The translations under genes and the position numbers were made by a program. Shown here piece after piece: positions 1 to 6,474 of a stretch of DNA of 7,706 nucleotides. Every line of letters begins with the position of its first letter. The first letter of the stretch is position 1. A model generated the notes under the pieces. That model was given only the letters and a program-made list of their open reading frames with translations, did not search any database and was not told the DNA's origin. The stretch is from the NCBI GenBank assembly GCA_030591195.1, contig JAUVBO010000096.1, positions 1 through 7,706 of the forward strand, in the 5' to 3' direction. This DNA is from Pseudomonadota bacterium. GTDB taxonomy: Bacteria; Myxococcota; Polyangia; GCA-2747355; JACKDQ01.

Positions 1-404
1 CGCGGATCGCCGGGCGCTACCTGCGCGCCCGCTGCGCCCTCGCTGCTGGGGTCGAGACGTCGGGCAGCCGCCGAGAGGCCCTGCTCGGCGACGCGGCGCG
101 GGAGGCGCGGCGGATCGGGCGTGACAAGACCCCGCTGGCCGAGGCGCTGGCTGGCTCGGTCAGGGCAGGGGTTGCGGCGGCCGGCGGTGAACGCGAGCGG
201 GAGATCGAGCAGCTGAGGCTGAGCGTGAACCGATTCGACGCCCTCGGGATGCAAGCCCACGCCGCGGTCGCGCGTCGCTATCTCGCTCGCCACCTGACCG
301 ACGACGAGGGCACCGAGGCTCGAGCGCGGTCCGAGGAGTGGTTCGATCGGGAAGGGATCGCCTGCCCCCGGCGCTTTGCGGCGATGCTCGCGCCAGGTCC
401 GTGA
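1..404 (+). CDS. C-terminal end of a large Ser/Thr protein kinase / ATPase / TPR-type regulator (5' partial)
   Basis: The open frame enters from the left edge (first full codon at base 3) and stops at TGA 402-404, giving 133 residues. The visible part is Ala/Arg/Glu-rich and helical, like a TPR-style repeat region. It ends with EEWFDREGIACPRRFAAMLA followed by PGP. That ending matches the pattern (A-D-x-W-M/F ... G-I-x-x-P-x-R-x-x-A-M-L-A-P-G) that I know from the extreme C-termini of myxobacterial proteins joining an N-terminal Ser/Thr kinase to an AAA/NACHT-like ATPase and TPRs. No kinase or ATPase motif falls inside the window, so the kinase assignment rests on the tail alone. The frame keeps coding character throughout (high GC3, no internal stop). 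The last gene of its transcript appears to be this one, since a 168-base gap follows. Confidence 0.6.
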   Translation, partial: RIAGRYLRARCALAAGVETSGSRREALLGDAAREARRIGRDKTPLAEALAGSVRAGVAAAGGEREREIEQLRLSVNRFDALGMQAHAAVARRYLARHLTDDEGTEARARSEEWFDREGIACPRRFAAMLAPGP

Positions 405-572
405 CCACACCCGCGCTCGTCCACTACCAGCTGGTCGCGGCAGTGACCACGCCACGACCATAGTCGCCATCACACGGGACAAAGGCACCGGGCTCGGTGC
501 TCATTGATTCACACAAAACTAGCGCCTTGCAGGTGCTCTCGGCAGGCATGGCCCTTGCAGTCTCCGGAGGTC
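405..572 (+). promoter_or_regulatory. Intergenic leader upstream of the lipase gene
   Basis: This non-coding stretch separates the kinase-type gene from the lipase. It is less GC-rich around 500-525 than the flanking genes, as expected for a promoter region. A perfect 6-bp hairpin lies at 485-500 (GCACCG / loop GGCT / CGGTGC) without a following T-run, so it is not a standard terminator. A TTGATT at 504-509 could be a -35 element, but no convincing -10 follows at 16-18 bases. The octamer CCTTGCAG occurs twice, at 525-532 and 553-560. A Shine-Dalgarno GGAGG at 566-570 precedes the chosen lipase ATG at 573. The exact promoter cannot be assigned by eye. Confidence 0.3.
525..560 (+). repeat. Short direct repeat CCTTGCAG x2 upstream of the lipase gene
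   Basis: CCTTGCAG is present at 525-532 and again at 553-560, 28 bases apart start to start. Both copies are followed by similar CTC(T/C)(C)GG..AGG sequence. The pair sits directly before the ribosome binding site. It could be an operator, a small duplication or chance in GC-rich DNA. No known binding site is recognised. Confidence 0.25.
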
Positions 573-1685
573 ATGAGCGTCCGACCCCACCTGATTCTCC
601 TCCTCTGCGGTTGCCTGCTCGCCTGCGGACCGGTCGATGCGCCGAGCTCGTACCGCGGGGGCAAGGACGATGGCACCGCGCGCGGGCTGGACTACCCGAT
701 CGTGCTGGTTCACGGCTTCAACGCCCACCCCGGCACCTGGGGCGCCTTCGCCGACGACGTCGTCGATCGGCTGGCCGAGCAGGTCGGCGCCGACCGGGTC
801 TTCGTCGCGGCCCTCGCCCCGGACGTCACCACCGAGCAGCGTGGCCGCGACCTCGCGCGCTTCATCTTGCAGACCGTGCTACCAGCATCGGGGGCGACCA
901 AGGTCCACATCATCGGCCACTCCCAGGGCGGCATCGACGCGCGCTGGGTCGCCAGCCCTCAGGGGGGCCACGGCGGCCGAGCCGAGCCTTTCGTCGCCAG
1001 CGTGACCTCCGTCTCGGGGCACCACCGGGGCACGCCCGTGGCCGATCGGTTCCTCTTCGGTGATCCGGAGGGCGACGACTACGACCGGCTCTATCGAGCG
1101 GTCGGCGAGCTGATGGGCCTGACGCTCAACGACGAGGCACGTCGCTACGACACCGACTTCAAGGCGATGCTCGTCGAGATGTCGCCCGCGGGGGCCAGCC
1201 GGTTCAACGAGCGCTATCCCGACCTCCCGGAGGTCGTGTACCTCTCGTGGGCGGGCGTCAGCCACGTGGCGTCGCTCCCAAACCCGTGGATCTCCGACGC
1301 CGACTGGTGCAACAGCGACGCCGCTGGCAACCCGCTGGCGAACCCGGCGTGGAACCTCGGCGAGGGACACCGTGACGCGATGAACGCGCTGCTGATTTCC
1401 TTTGCCCCGCTGGTCACCAGCCGCGAGCTCGGACCCAGCGACGGCGTGGTCAACGTCTCGAGCGCCAAGTGGGGGCTGTTTCGTGGCTGCCTGCGGGCAG
1501 ATCACCTCGACGTCGTCGGCCAATCGATCATCCACACCGACCGCCACCAGCGGGGTGGCTTCGACGCAAAACGCTTCTACGCCCACGACGTGGTCGGAGA
1601 CCTGCGCAGCCTCGAGCGAGGGTGGCTCACGCCCGCCGAGATCCGCGCTCAGCTCGTCGTGCGCCCCGCCGCCGCCTACCGCTAG
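573..1685 (+). CDS. Secreted triacylglycerol lipase-like alpha/beta hydrolase, lipoprotein
   Basis: Predicted 370-residue exported lipase/esterase, probably hydrolysing acylglycerols or other ester lipids outside the cytoplasm. ATG 573 is preferred because GGAGG (566-570) precedes it and the product then starts with a compact type II signal peptide with lipobox L-L-A-C (lipid-accepting Cys18). A longer frame opens at 504 but would bury that signal. The oxyanion-loop HGF is at residues 47-49. The nucleophile elbow GHSQGG gives Ser117, and the acid/base residues are Asp290 (PSDGVV) and His311 (DHLDVVGQ). The last segment closely resembles the NHLDxVNQ segment of Pseudomonas/Burkholderia family I lipases, so Asp313 may be a calcium ligand. 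Cys246 and Cys306 sit where that family has its disulfide. No lipase-specific foldase gene is visible. Residues 27-34 hold GGKDDG, echoed in the next gene. It lies 14 bases upstream of that gene and is probably co-transcribed with it. The substrate is not determined. Confidence 0.85.
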   Translation: MSVRPHLILLLCGCLLACGPVDAPSSYRGGKDDGTARGLDYPIVLVHGFNAHPGTWGAFADDVVDRLAEQVGADRVFVAALAPDVTTEQRGRDLARFILQTVLPASGATKVHIIGHSQGGIDARWVASPQGGHGGRAEPFVASVTSVSGHHRGTPVADRFLFGDPEGDDYDRLYRAVGELMGLTLNDEARRYDTDFKAMLVEMSPAGASRFNERYPDLPEVVYLSWAGVSHVASLPNPWISDADWCNSDAAGNPLANPAWNLGEGHRDAMNALLISFAPLVTSRELGPSDGVVNVSSAKWGLFRGCLRADHLDVVGQSIIHTDRHQRGGFDAKRFYAHDVVGDLRSLERGWLTPAEIRAQLVVRPAAAYR

Positions 1686-1699
1686 AGAGGACTCGACCA

Positions 1700-2167
1700 A
1701 TGCCTTCGACCGTGCGTCTTTCGTTGATTGTTGTTGCGGCGATGCTGTCGCTCGGTGCCTGCGGAACGGGCGACCCGTGCGCAGAGATGGGGGCGGACTG
1801 TGGCCTCGGCGTCGGTGGGGCAAAGTCCGATGGCGTGTCCACCAACCTGTTCGACATCCGGTCCGAGGCGCTGAAGGACAAGGGCTACCTGAACCTCGCC
1901 GACCTGGAAGTGATGTTCCATGCGGTAGGGTGGTTCATGAGCCCCGCCGAGAGCGATTTCATGTCGATGCTGGTCAGTGAGCTGAAGGGCAGGCACGTCG
2001 CCTACCTGCATCAGCCACCGATGGACGAGATGGTCATCCCGGGCATCATCAGGGACGGGCGGATCATCGTCCCCCCTCGCAGCGGCAGCTGGATCGACGA
2101 GGACCTCGGCGCCGAGACCGTGGTCAGGTTCGTCCAGATCAGCAGCCCTGGCGGGCCCCGTTTTTGA
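1700..2167 (+). CDS. Small lipoprotein of unknown function
   Basis: 155 residues, not recognised as any family. ATG 1700 follows AGAGAGG (1684-1690) at a 9-base spacing. The N-terminus is a clear type II signal peptide: Arg6, hydrophobic core 7-17, lipobox L-G-A-C with lipidated Cys21. Two further Cys (27, 34) follow, then GGAKSDG at 39-45, resembling GGKDDG in the upstream lipase. The remainder (about 46-155) is a compact domain: a helical half with many Met/Phe (about 50-93), then a beta-like half containing DEMVIPGIIRDGRIIVPP (108-125), and a short GGPRF end. It is 14 bases downstream of the lipase, so probably translated from the same mRNA. A role as lipase partner, chaperone or substrate-binding protein is conceivable but unproven. 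The 3' end overlaps a possible weak terminator. Confidence 0.7.
   Translation: MPSTVRLSLIVVAAMLSLGACGTGDPCAEMGADCGLGVGGAKSDGVSTNLFDIRSEALKDKGYLNLADLEVMFHAVGWFMSPAESDFMSMLVSELKGRHVAYLHQPPMDEMVIPGIIRDGRIIVPPRSGSWIDEDLGAETVVRFVQISSPGGPRF
2145..2165 (+). terminator. Possible weak intrinsic terminator overlapping the end of the small lipoprotein gene
   Basis: GCCC (2145-2148), loop TGGC, GGGC (2153-2156), then CCCG and five T (2161-2165). The T-run stands out in such GC-rich DNA and lies where the lipase transcript should end, facing a convergent gene. The stem is only 4 bp and the T-run is separated from it, so this is a weak candidate. Confidence 0.25.
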
Positions 2168-2214
2168 CGCCGGCGACCGGCGCGCTGCTGGTCCAGGTCA
2201 CCCGCAACCAGCGG

Positions 2215-2979
2215 CTAGCGGCCCACCTGCCAGCGGCGCCGCTTGAGGATGAAGGGGATGTGCACCTGGTCGGCCTTGTAGTCGATGCACAGTGCGTACA
2301 TCACCAGGTTGATCCCCCAGCGAAAGGCGAGCTCGCGCTGTTGCTCGCCGCCCGGGTGCACGCCGTATTCCCACTGGCCGAAGTTGTCCCGTGACCAGGC
2401 GCCGGCGAGATCGTTCTGGGCGTAGACCAGGACGAAGCGGCCGTCCTGCTCGATGCCCTCGAGGTGCGGCACGGTGGCCACCCGGCCGACTGCCCTGCCG
2501 AGCAGGTAGAACGATCGATGCAGCGTGTGGCGCGGGTCAACCCGCTTGAGCCCGCGCTCGGGAAACAGCCGGCCGATCAGCCGCCGCACGCTCTTGTCGA
2601 AGCCGCCGCCAGGTCGCGGGTCGGCGCTGTCGATGATCAGGAAGCCGCCGTAGATCAGGTGCCGCGCCAGGCGCCGAACCTCGTCGTCGGGCAGGGGCGC
2701 AAAGGCGCGGTCGCCGCCCATGTAGAGCAGCGGCTGGGAGAAGAGCCGCCGGTCGCCGACCTTCATCCGTAGGGGCTCGTGGGCGACATCAACGCTGGTG
2801 CGCTTGTCGATCTCCCAGCTCAGCCGCTGTAGCCCGGTGGCCCGCGGCACCGGGTTGCCCCCGCCATAGAGCAGCTGCACCAGCCGGACCTTGGACTTGC
2901 CGCCGAGCGCCTCCGCCGACGCGGGCGCACCGAGGACGACCAGCCCGGTGAGCCCGCCGAGGATCACCGCCCACCTCAT
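2215..2979 (-). CDS. DUF4159 domain protein with signal peptide
   Basis: 254 residues. A Sec signal peptide (hydrophobic 4-18, cleavage probably after ASA at 20-22) places it in the periplasm. The mature part matches the DUF4159 pattern I know: VRLVQLLYGGGNP at 31-43; LSWEIDKRTS at 53-62; GDRRLFSQPLLYMGGD at 75-90; the DDEVRRLARHLIYGGFLIID strand-helix-strand at 98-117, which has a GATase/Rossmann look; and VLVYAQNDLAGAW (183-195) near a C-terminal NLVMYALCIDYKADQVH (224-240). The molecular activity of DUF4159 is unknown. Members usually sit beside VWA/BatA-type membrane proteins, often with MoxR and DUF58. The ATG overlaps the stop of the upstream App1-like gene (ATGA, 2979-2976), indicating translational coupling; the ribosome site before it is weak. 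It is the last gene of the minus-strand unit and ends 47 bases from a convergent gene. Confidence 0.85.
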   Translation of the reverse strand: MRWAVILGGLTGLVVLGAPASAEALGGKSKVRLVQLLYGGGNPVPRATGLQRLSWEIDKRTSVDVAHEPLRMKVGDRRLFSQPLLYMGGDRAFAPLPDDEVRRLARHLIYGGFLIIDSADPRPGGGFDKSVRRLIGRLFPERGLKRVDPRHTLHRSFYLLGRAVGRVATVPHLEGIEQDGRFVLVYAQNDLAGAWSRDNFGQWEYGVHPGGEQQRELAFRWGINLVMYALCIDYKADQVHIPFILKRRRWQVGR

Positions 2980-4058
2980 GGCCGTACCCGCCGCTTCGGC
3001 GCCGAGACCGGCGCGGCGATCAACCGACGCCGCCGGAGCTCGCGCGCAGCCTCGGCGTAGCGGGCAAAGAGCAGCTGGCCAGCAAACCGCCGGCTCGAGG
3101 CCTTCTCGTCGGTGACCCGGTGGATCAACGTCGCCACCACGCGCTCGGGCGCCTGGCGCTGGACCGCGGCATAGATCTCGGGGTCCTTCTCGCCCGAATC
3201 ACCGATCAGGAGCAGCCGGTAGCCGGGGAGCAGCCGCTGGACCGTGGCGATCTGGCGCAGCTTGTAGGCCCGCTGCCCAAAGAGCTTGTCCGAGCCCTTC
3301 GACAGCCCGAGGTTCTTCAGCAGCATCGGCGCCCGCGGAAAGCGCTGCCGGGCGAAGAAGTGGCGCAGCCGCGGGTAGAGGTTCACCGGGCTACCCGAGA
3401 CGAAGACGATCGGGTAGCCGCGCGCCCGCAGCGCCCGGTAGAGCGCCGGTGCCCCGGCGTAGCTCTTGAGCTGCGTCGCGTTGCGGGTCAGCAGCCGCCA
3501 GATCAGCTTCTTCTTGTTCGTCACCCCGCTCTCGAGCACCGTGTCGTCGATGTCGCTGACCACCGCCACCGGCGCGGCGCTGCCCTTGCTCCGCGCTCGA
3601 GGCCAGACCTGCAGCCGCCCCTCGATCGTCCGCTGGCGACGCTTGGTCCGCAGCAGCCGGGCGGAGACACGGTGCTCACCGGCGGGCAGCGGACCCTTGA
3701 GCGCGAGCCGGAAGAGCCCCTCCTTGTCGGCCTTGATCCGCTGACGCCGGCCGAGCACCTTCAGCTCGAGCTCGGCGTGGGGGATCTCGTCCGACTCGAG
3801 CAGCTGGACACTGCGCTTGACGCGGCGGTACCAGGACTCGTTGCGCCGGGGCCGGTCGAGCCCCTGGTCCTCGAGCACCCGGCCGCCGAGGGTGGCCCCG
3901 TCGACGGTGCCGAAGCCGTCGTAGAGCACGATCACCGCCGGATCGTCGTCAGCCCACGCTTGCCGTGGCGTGGCGCAGCCAAGGCTGAGCACCATCGCCG
4001 CGGCGGCGAGCCATCGCCCGCGACGCTCCCCGAATGATCCCACCTTCGCTCGTCTCAC
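2976..4058 (-). CDS. App1-like (DUF2183) HAD-type phosphatase, exported
   Basis: 360 residues from a GTG start at 4058-4056, preceded by GGGAG with a 7-base spacing. An Arg/Lys-rich start and hydrophobic segment (about 16-27) form an export signal. Cleavage is probably after AWA (34-36); an imperfect lipobox LSLGC (Cys28) is an alternative. A beta-rich N-terminal domain (about 38-153) precedes the catalytic domain typical of App1 phosphatidate phosphatases. Motifs seen: DIDDT with Asp169, Asp171, Thr173; SGSP at 221-224, extended as SGSPVNLY; Lys266 as the likely motif III lysine; and GDSGEKDPEIY at 286-296. All HAD catalytic residues appear intact. Yeast App1 dephosphorylates phosphatidic acid; for this bacterial homologue the substrate is inferred at most as a phospholipid or other phosphate ester in the periplasm. 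The C-terminal tail is basic. It lies 31 bases after the VWA gene and overlaps the DUF4159 gene by 4 bases, so it belongs to the same operon. Confidence 0.85.
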   Translation of the reverse strand: MRRAKVGSFGERRGRWLAAAAMVLSLGCATPRQAWADDDPAVIVLYDGFGTVDGATLGGRVLEDQGLDRPRRNESWYRRVKRSVQLLESDEIPHAELELKVLGRRQRIKADKEGLFRLALKGPLPAGEHRVSARLLRTKRRQRTIEGRLQVWPRARSKGSAAPVAVVSDIDDTVLESGVTNKKKLIWRLLTRNATQLKSYAGAPALYRALRARGYPIVFVSGSPVNLYPRLRHFFARQRFPRAPMLLKNLGLSKGSDKLFGQRAYKLRQIATVQRLLPGYRLLLIGDSGEKDPEIYAAVQRQAPERVVATLIHRVTDEKASSRRFAGQLLFARYAEAARELRRRRLIAAPVSAPKRRVRP

Positions 4059-4089
4059 CTGATCACTCCCGCTGCCAGTTGAGTATCAC

Positions 4090-5763
4090 CTAGAAGTGCC
4101 CGTGACGCCGGCGGACGAGCCACTCGAGGGCGAGCAGCAGCACCGCACCGGCGAGCCACCACCAGCGACTCCACAGCTCCACGTCTCGTCGCCAGTTGAC
4201 GCGGACGACCCGCGGCGGCAACAGCTTCAGCTCCGGCAGCACCCGGGCCGGCCCGAGGTAGCGGCCGCCGGTGATTGCCGAGATCTGCTGCAGCAGCTCC
4301 GAGACCGCCCGAGGATCACGCTGCTCCGGCCCGGCGGGATCGACCAGCACCAGCTCCTGCTCGACCGTCTGCCGCCCGCCGATCGTCGCCCGGGCGGTGA
4401 TCCGGTGCGGACCGGTGGTCGTCGGCGTGTAGCGGACTCGCAGCTCCCCCGTGTCGTCGGTCTGGCCGGCCCGGGCAAGGCCGGCGATGTTCCCAGACAG
4501 CGGCGCGACCTCGTAGCGCACCTTGAGCCCCTGGGCCGGGCTGTAGTCGGGGTTGTAGGCTCGGACCACGACCTCGATCGGTGCGCCGATCCGGACCCGC
4601 GAGCGCTGGGCGATCACGCGCAGGTACTTCAGCTCCGGATCCCGGATCAGCCAGCGGATCGCGTTGCGCCAGAAGCCGTCGTAGCCCCGGCGACTGCCGA
4701 CGCCCGGCCGATCGAGCGCGGCGAAGGCCCAGGTCCAGAGCGAGTCGCTGGTCAGGGCCAGGCTACGGCCCTTGCCCACTTCGCGAACCGCGAGCACCGG
4801 CATCGGCTCGCGCTGGTCGGTGCGCAGCCGCGGGTGCACCGCCAGCACGGTGGCCCCGCCCAGGGGGCCGCCCACCCGGTTGACGCCCGAGAGCGGCGGG
4901 AGACCGGCCAGCAGCCGCTCGGTCTCGCGCCGGGTGCGGCCGATCTGGAGGATCGGGTGTTCCCGGCCCCGGGCGGTCAACCGGGGGCGGAAGTCGTCCT
5001 CGGAGATCAGCCGCGCGGGGTCCGGTCCGGGCGCCAGCAGCCGCACTGGCAGCACCCGCGAGACAGCGGTGCCGGCGTAGCCGCCCGACGAGAAGCTCAG
5101 GTCACCGCCGATCATCGCCAGCCCACCGCCCTGCTCGACGTACTTTCGCAGGTGGGGCAGATAGACGCCGATGCCGTACGGGCCGAAGTTGAAGTTCTGC
5201 AGGATCACCAGATCGAAGCTGCCGAGCTCGCGTTCGAACAGCTCCTCGGTGGGGAATGGGATCAGCGACAGCTCGCTCGGCGGGACCGTCGAGAGCGAGG
5301 CGAGGGTGCGGAGGATGAAGAACGAGATCAGGTCGACGTTCGGATCACGCTTGAGCAGCCGCCGCAAGAATCGCTGGTCCCACGACGGCCGCCCGCTGAT
5401 CTGCAACACGCGGATCCGGTCGCGGATGACCTTGATCAGGAACACGCGGCTGTTGTTCGACGCGAGCGCCTCGCCGTCGAAGACCGGCGCCGAGATCGAG
5501 AAGCCGAACTTTCCCACCCGTTGGGGCACGAACTCGAACTCGACGCGGTAGCGCTGCTGATCCTTGCGCAGCGTGATCCGCTTCTCGGTCAGCACCCGCT
5601 CGCCCTGCCGCAGGGTCACCGGCACCTCGCCCACGGGCAGGCCGTTGATCAGCAACTCGGCCTCGATCTTGACCGCGTTGCGGACGAAGGCAAAGTCGTC
5701 GGCGCGCACCCGGGTCACCGCGAGGTCGCGCAGGCTCGATGAGCCGACCCAGACCGTGTGCAC
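4090..5763 (-). CDS. C-terminal part of VWA / glutamine-amidotransferase-fold membrane protein (separated from its N-terminus by an in-frame stop)
   Basis: 557 residues if read from GTG 5763. That start has no Shine-Dalgarno and falls inside the conserved APVHTVWVGSSS end of a VWA domain, so it is probably an artefact of the upstream TAG rather than a true start. Regions: last VWA strand (1-10); an Ig-like BatA-type domain (about 12-110); a ThuA/GATase1-like domain (about 115-350) with VLQISGRPSWDQRFLRRLL, then DLVILQNFNFGPYG and YVEQGGGLAMIGG, and an ALTSDSLWTWAF strand near its end; a second Ig-like region (about 378-475); a helical segment (484-500); and a C-terminal transmembrane helix (about 533-550) followed by RRRHGHF. 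The GATase-like domain shows no obvious catalytic Cys at the usual nucleophile elbow (GGDLSFSSGG), so a binding role is more likely than an enzymatic one. It is followed after 31 bases by the App1-like gene. Confidence 0.75.
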   Translation of the reverse strand: MHTVWVGSSSLRDLAVTRVRADDFAFVRNAVKIEAELLINGLPVGEVPVTLRQGERVLTEKRITLRKDQQRYRVEFEFVPQRVGKFGFSISAPVFDGEALASNNSRVFLIKVIRDRIRVLQISGRPSWDQRFLRRLLKRDPNVDLISFFILRTLASLSTVPPSELSLIPFPTEELFERELGSFDLVILQNFNFGPYGIGVYLPHLRKYVEQGGGLAMIGGDLSFSSGGYAGTAVSRVLPVRLLAPGPDPARLISEDDFRPRLTARGREHPILQIGRTRRETERLLAGLPPLSGVNRVGGPLGGATVLAVHPRLRTDQREPMPVLAVREVGKGRSLALTSDSLWTWAFAALDRPGVGSRRGYDGFWRNAIRWLIRDPELKYLRVIAQRSRVRIGAPIEVVVRAYNPDYSPAQGLKVRYEVAPLSGNIAGLARAGQTDDTGELRVRYTPTTTGPHRITARATIGGRQTVEQELVLVDPAGPEQRDPRAVSELLQQISAITGGRYLGPARVLPELKLLPPRVVRVNWRRDVELWSRWWWLAGAVLLLALEWLVRRRHGHF

Positions 5764-5835
5764 CGGCGCGCCGAAGCGCTCGAGGAACCGTCGAGCCGAC
5801 GGCGTCAGACCCCGGGGCCGGCTGCCGCCCTCCCC

Positions 5836-5838
5836 CTA
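5836..5838 (-). other. In-frame TAG stop interrupting one long VWA-protein reading frame (4090-6474)
   Basis: On the minus strand the frame from GTG 6474 runs without another stop to TAG 4092-4090, except for this TAG. It would be codon 213 of 795. The codons before it read EGAQGGGAG and those after read GEGGSRPRGL then TPSARRFLERFGAPVHTVWV, the expected last helix and strand of a VWA fold. No shift of frame occurs. A CAG-to-TAG change (Gln in a Gly-rich loop) would be the simplest origin. TAG also ends three genes here normally (lipase, DUF4159 and this gene's own end), which argues against general amber recoding. Confidence 0.85.
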
Positions 5839-6474
5839 GCCCGCGCCACCGCCCTGCGCGCCCTCGCTGAACGCGCCCCCTCCCTGACCGAACACTCCAT
5901 TGTCGTTGCCATCCGAGATCAGCACCACCCCGGCGAGATCGTTGCCCTGGTGAGCGCGGCGCAGGCCGGCGAGCGCGGCCCTGATCCGCGTCGCGTCGTC
6001 GCGTGCCTCGAGCGGGCTGGCCGCCGTTGCCTTGTCGAACAGCGGTAGCGGCCGCAGCCGGCGGCCGAAGGCGTGGCCGCTGACCACCCGCCGGGCGCCC
6101 CAGGCCTCGAGGCGCTGGCGCGAGCGCGACAGCAGCGCGCGAGCGCGTTCGAGCCGCGTCGGCACCCCCGGGCGGTCACGCACGGCCATCGACTGGGACA
6201 GGTCGACCAGCACCGCGACGTGGTTGGGCCGCCGGGCCACGCTGCGCAGCTGCAGCGCCGGCTGGAGCACCAGCAGCAGCACCGCGCCCACCGCCAGCGC
6301 CCGCAGCAAGGTCAGCAGCAGCCGCGGCCAGATGGGGTGACGACGGTAGCCCCAGGACGAGAGCGCCAAGGCGAGCAGCGCCGCGACGATCGCCAGCACC
6401 AACGCGGTGCTGCCCCATGGCGTCAGCAGCACCAGCTTGAGGTCCTCGTAGGTCTCGAGCGACGGCGGATTCAC
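5836..6474 (-). CDS. N-terminal part of VWA-domain membrane protein (BatA-like), ended early by TAG
   Basis: 212 residues from GTG 6474-6472. This is the only plausible start, because an in-frame TAA lies four codons upstream. A weak GGGG (6480-6477) precedes it very closely. Two transmembrane helices (about 21-40 and 51-71) frame a short cytoplasmic loop containing [10 protein letters not shown], as in BatA-type and related VWA proteins. The VWA domain then begins with [12 protein letters not shown], giving MIDAS residues Asp91, Ser93 and Ser95. Thr162 (DDATRI) and Asp188 (LISDGNDNG) complete the metal site. The chain then enters a Gly-rich stretch (196-212) and meets TAG before the last helix and strand of the fold. 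On its own the fragment would be an incomplete VWA domain. These proteins are thought to act with MoxR-type ATPases at the cell envelope, but none is encoded here. It is the first gene of the minus-strand unit. Confidence 0.8.
   Translation of the reverse strand: MNPPSLETYEDLKLVLLTPWGSTALVLAIVAALLALALSSWGYRRHPIWPRLLLTLLRALAVGAVLLLVLQPALQLRSVARRPNHVAVLVDLSQSMAVRDRPGVPTRLERARALLSRSRQRLEAWGARRVVSGHAFGRRLRPLPLFDKATAASPLEARDDATRIRAALAGLRRAHQGNDLAGVVLISDGNDNGVFGQGGGAFSEGAQGGGAG

Noticed and set aside
504..572. Upstream extension of the lipase (start at 504)
   Set aside because: It would add 23 residues before a clear lipoprotein signal peptide, and no ribosome site precedes it; GGAGG lies right before ATG 573.
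879..1823. Long minus-strand open frame opposite the lipase
   Set aside because: It is the complement of a well-supported gene; the product is low-complexity Val/Arg/Ala-rich without motifs, as expected in high-GC DNA.
2168..2182. Perfect 6-bp hairpin CGCCGG-CGA-CCGGCG between convergent genes
   Set aside because: No T-run follows on either strand in the direction needed (on the minus strand A residues follow), and such GC palindromes are common here, so it is not called a terminator.
4096..5742. 548-residue plus-strand open frame opposite the VWA/GATase gene
   Set aside because: Its translation is rich in Arg, Pro, Gln and Asp with no domain, while the minus-strand product has recognisable domains and a membrane helix.
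5836..5838. Genome-wide amber (TAG) recoding as the explanation of the interrupted VWA gene
   Set aside because: TAG ends the lipase, the DUF4159 gene and the VWA gene itself at sensible positions, so TAG works as an ordinary stop in this window.
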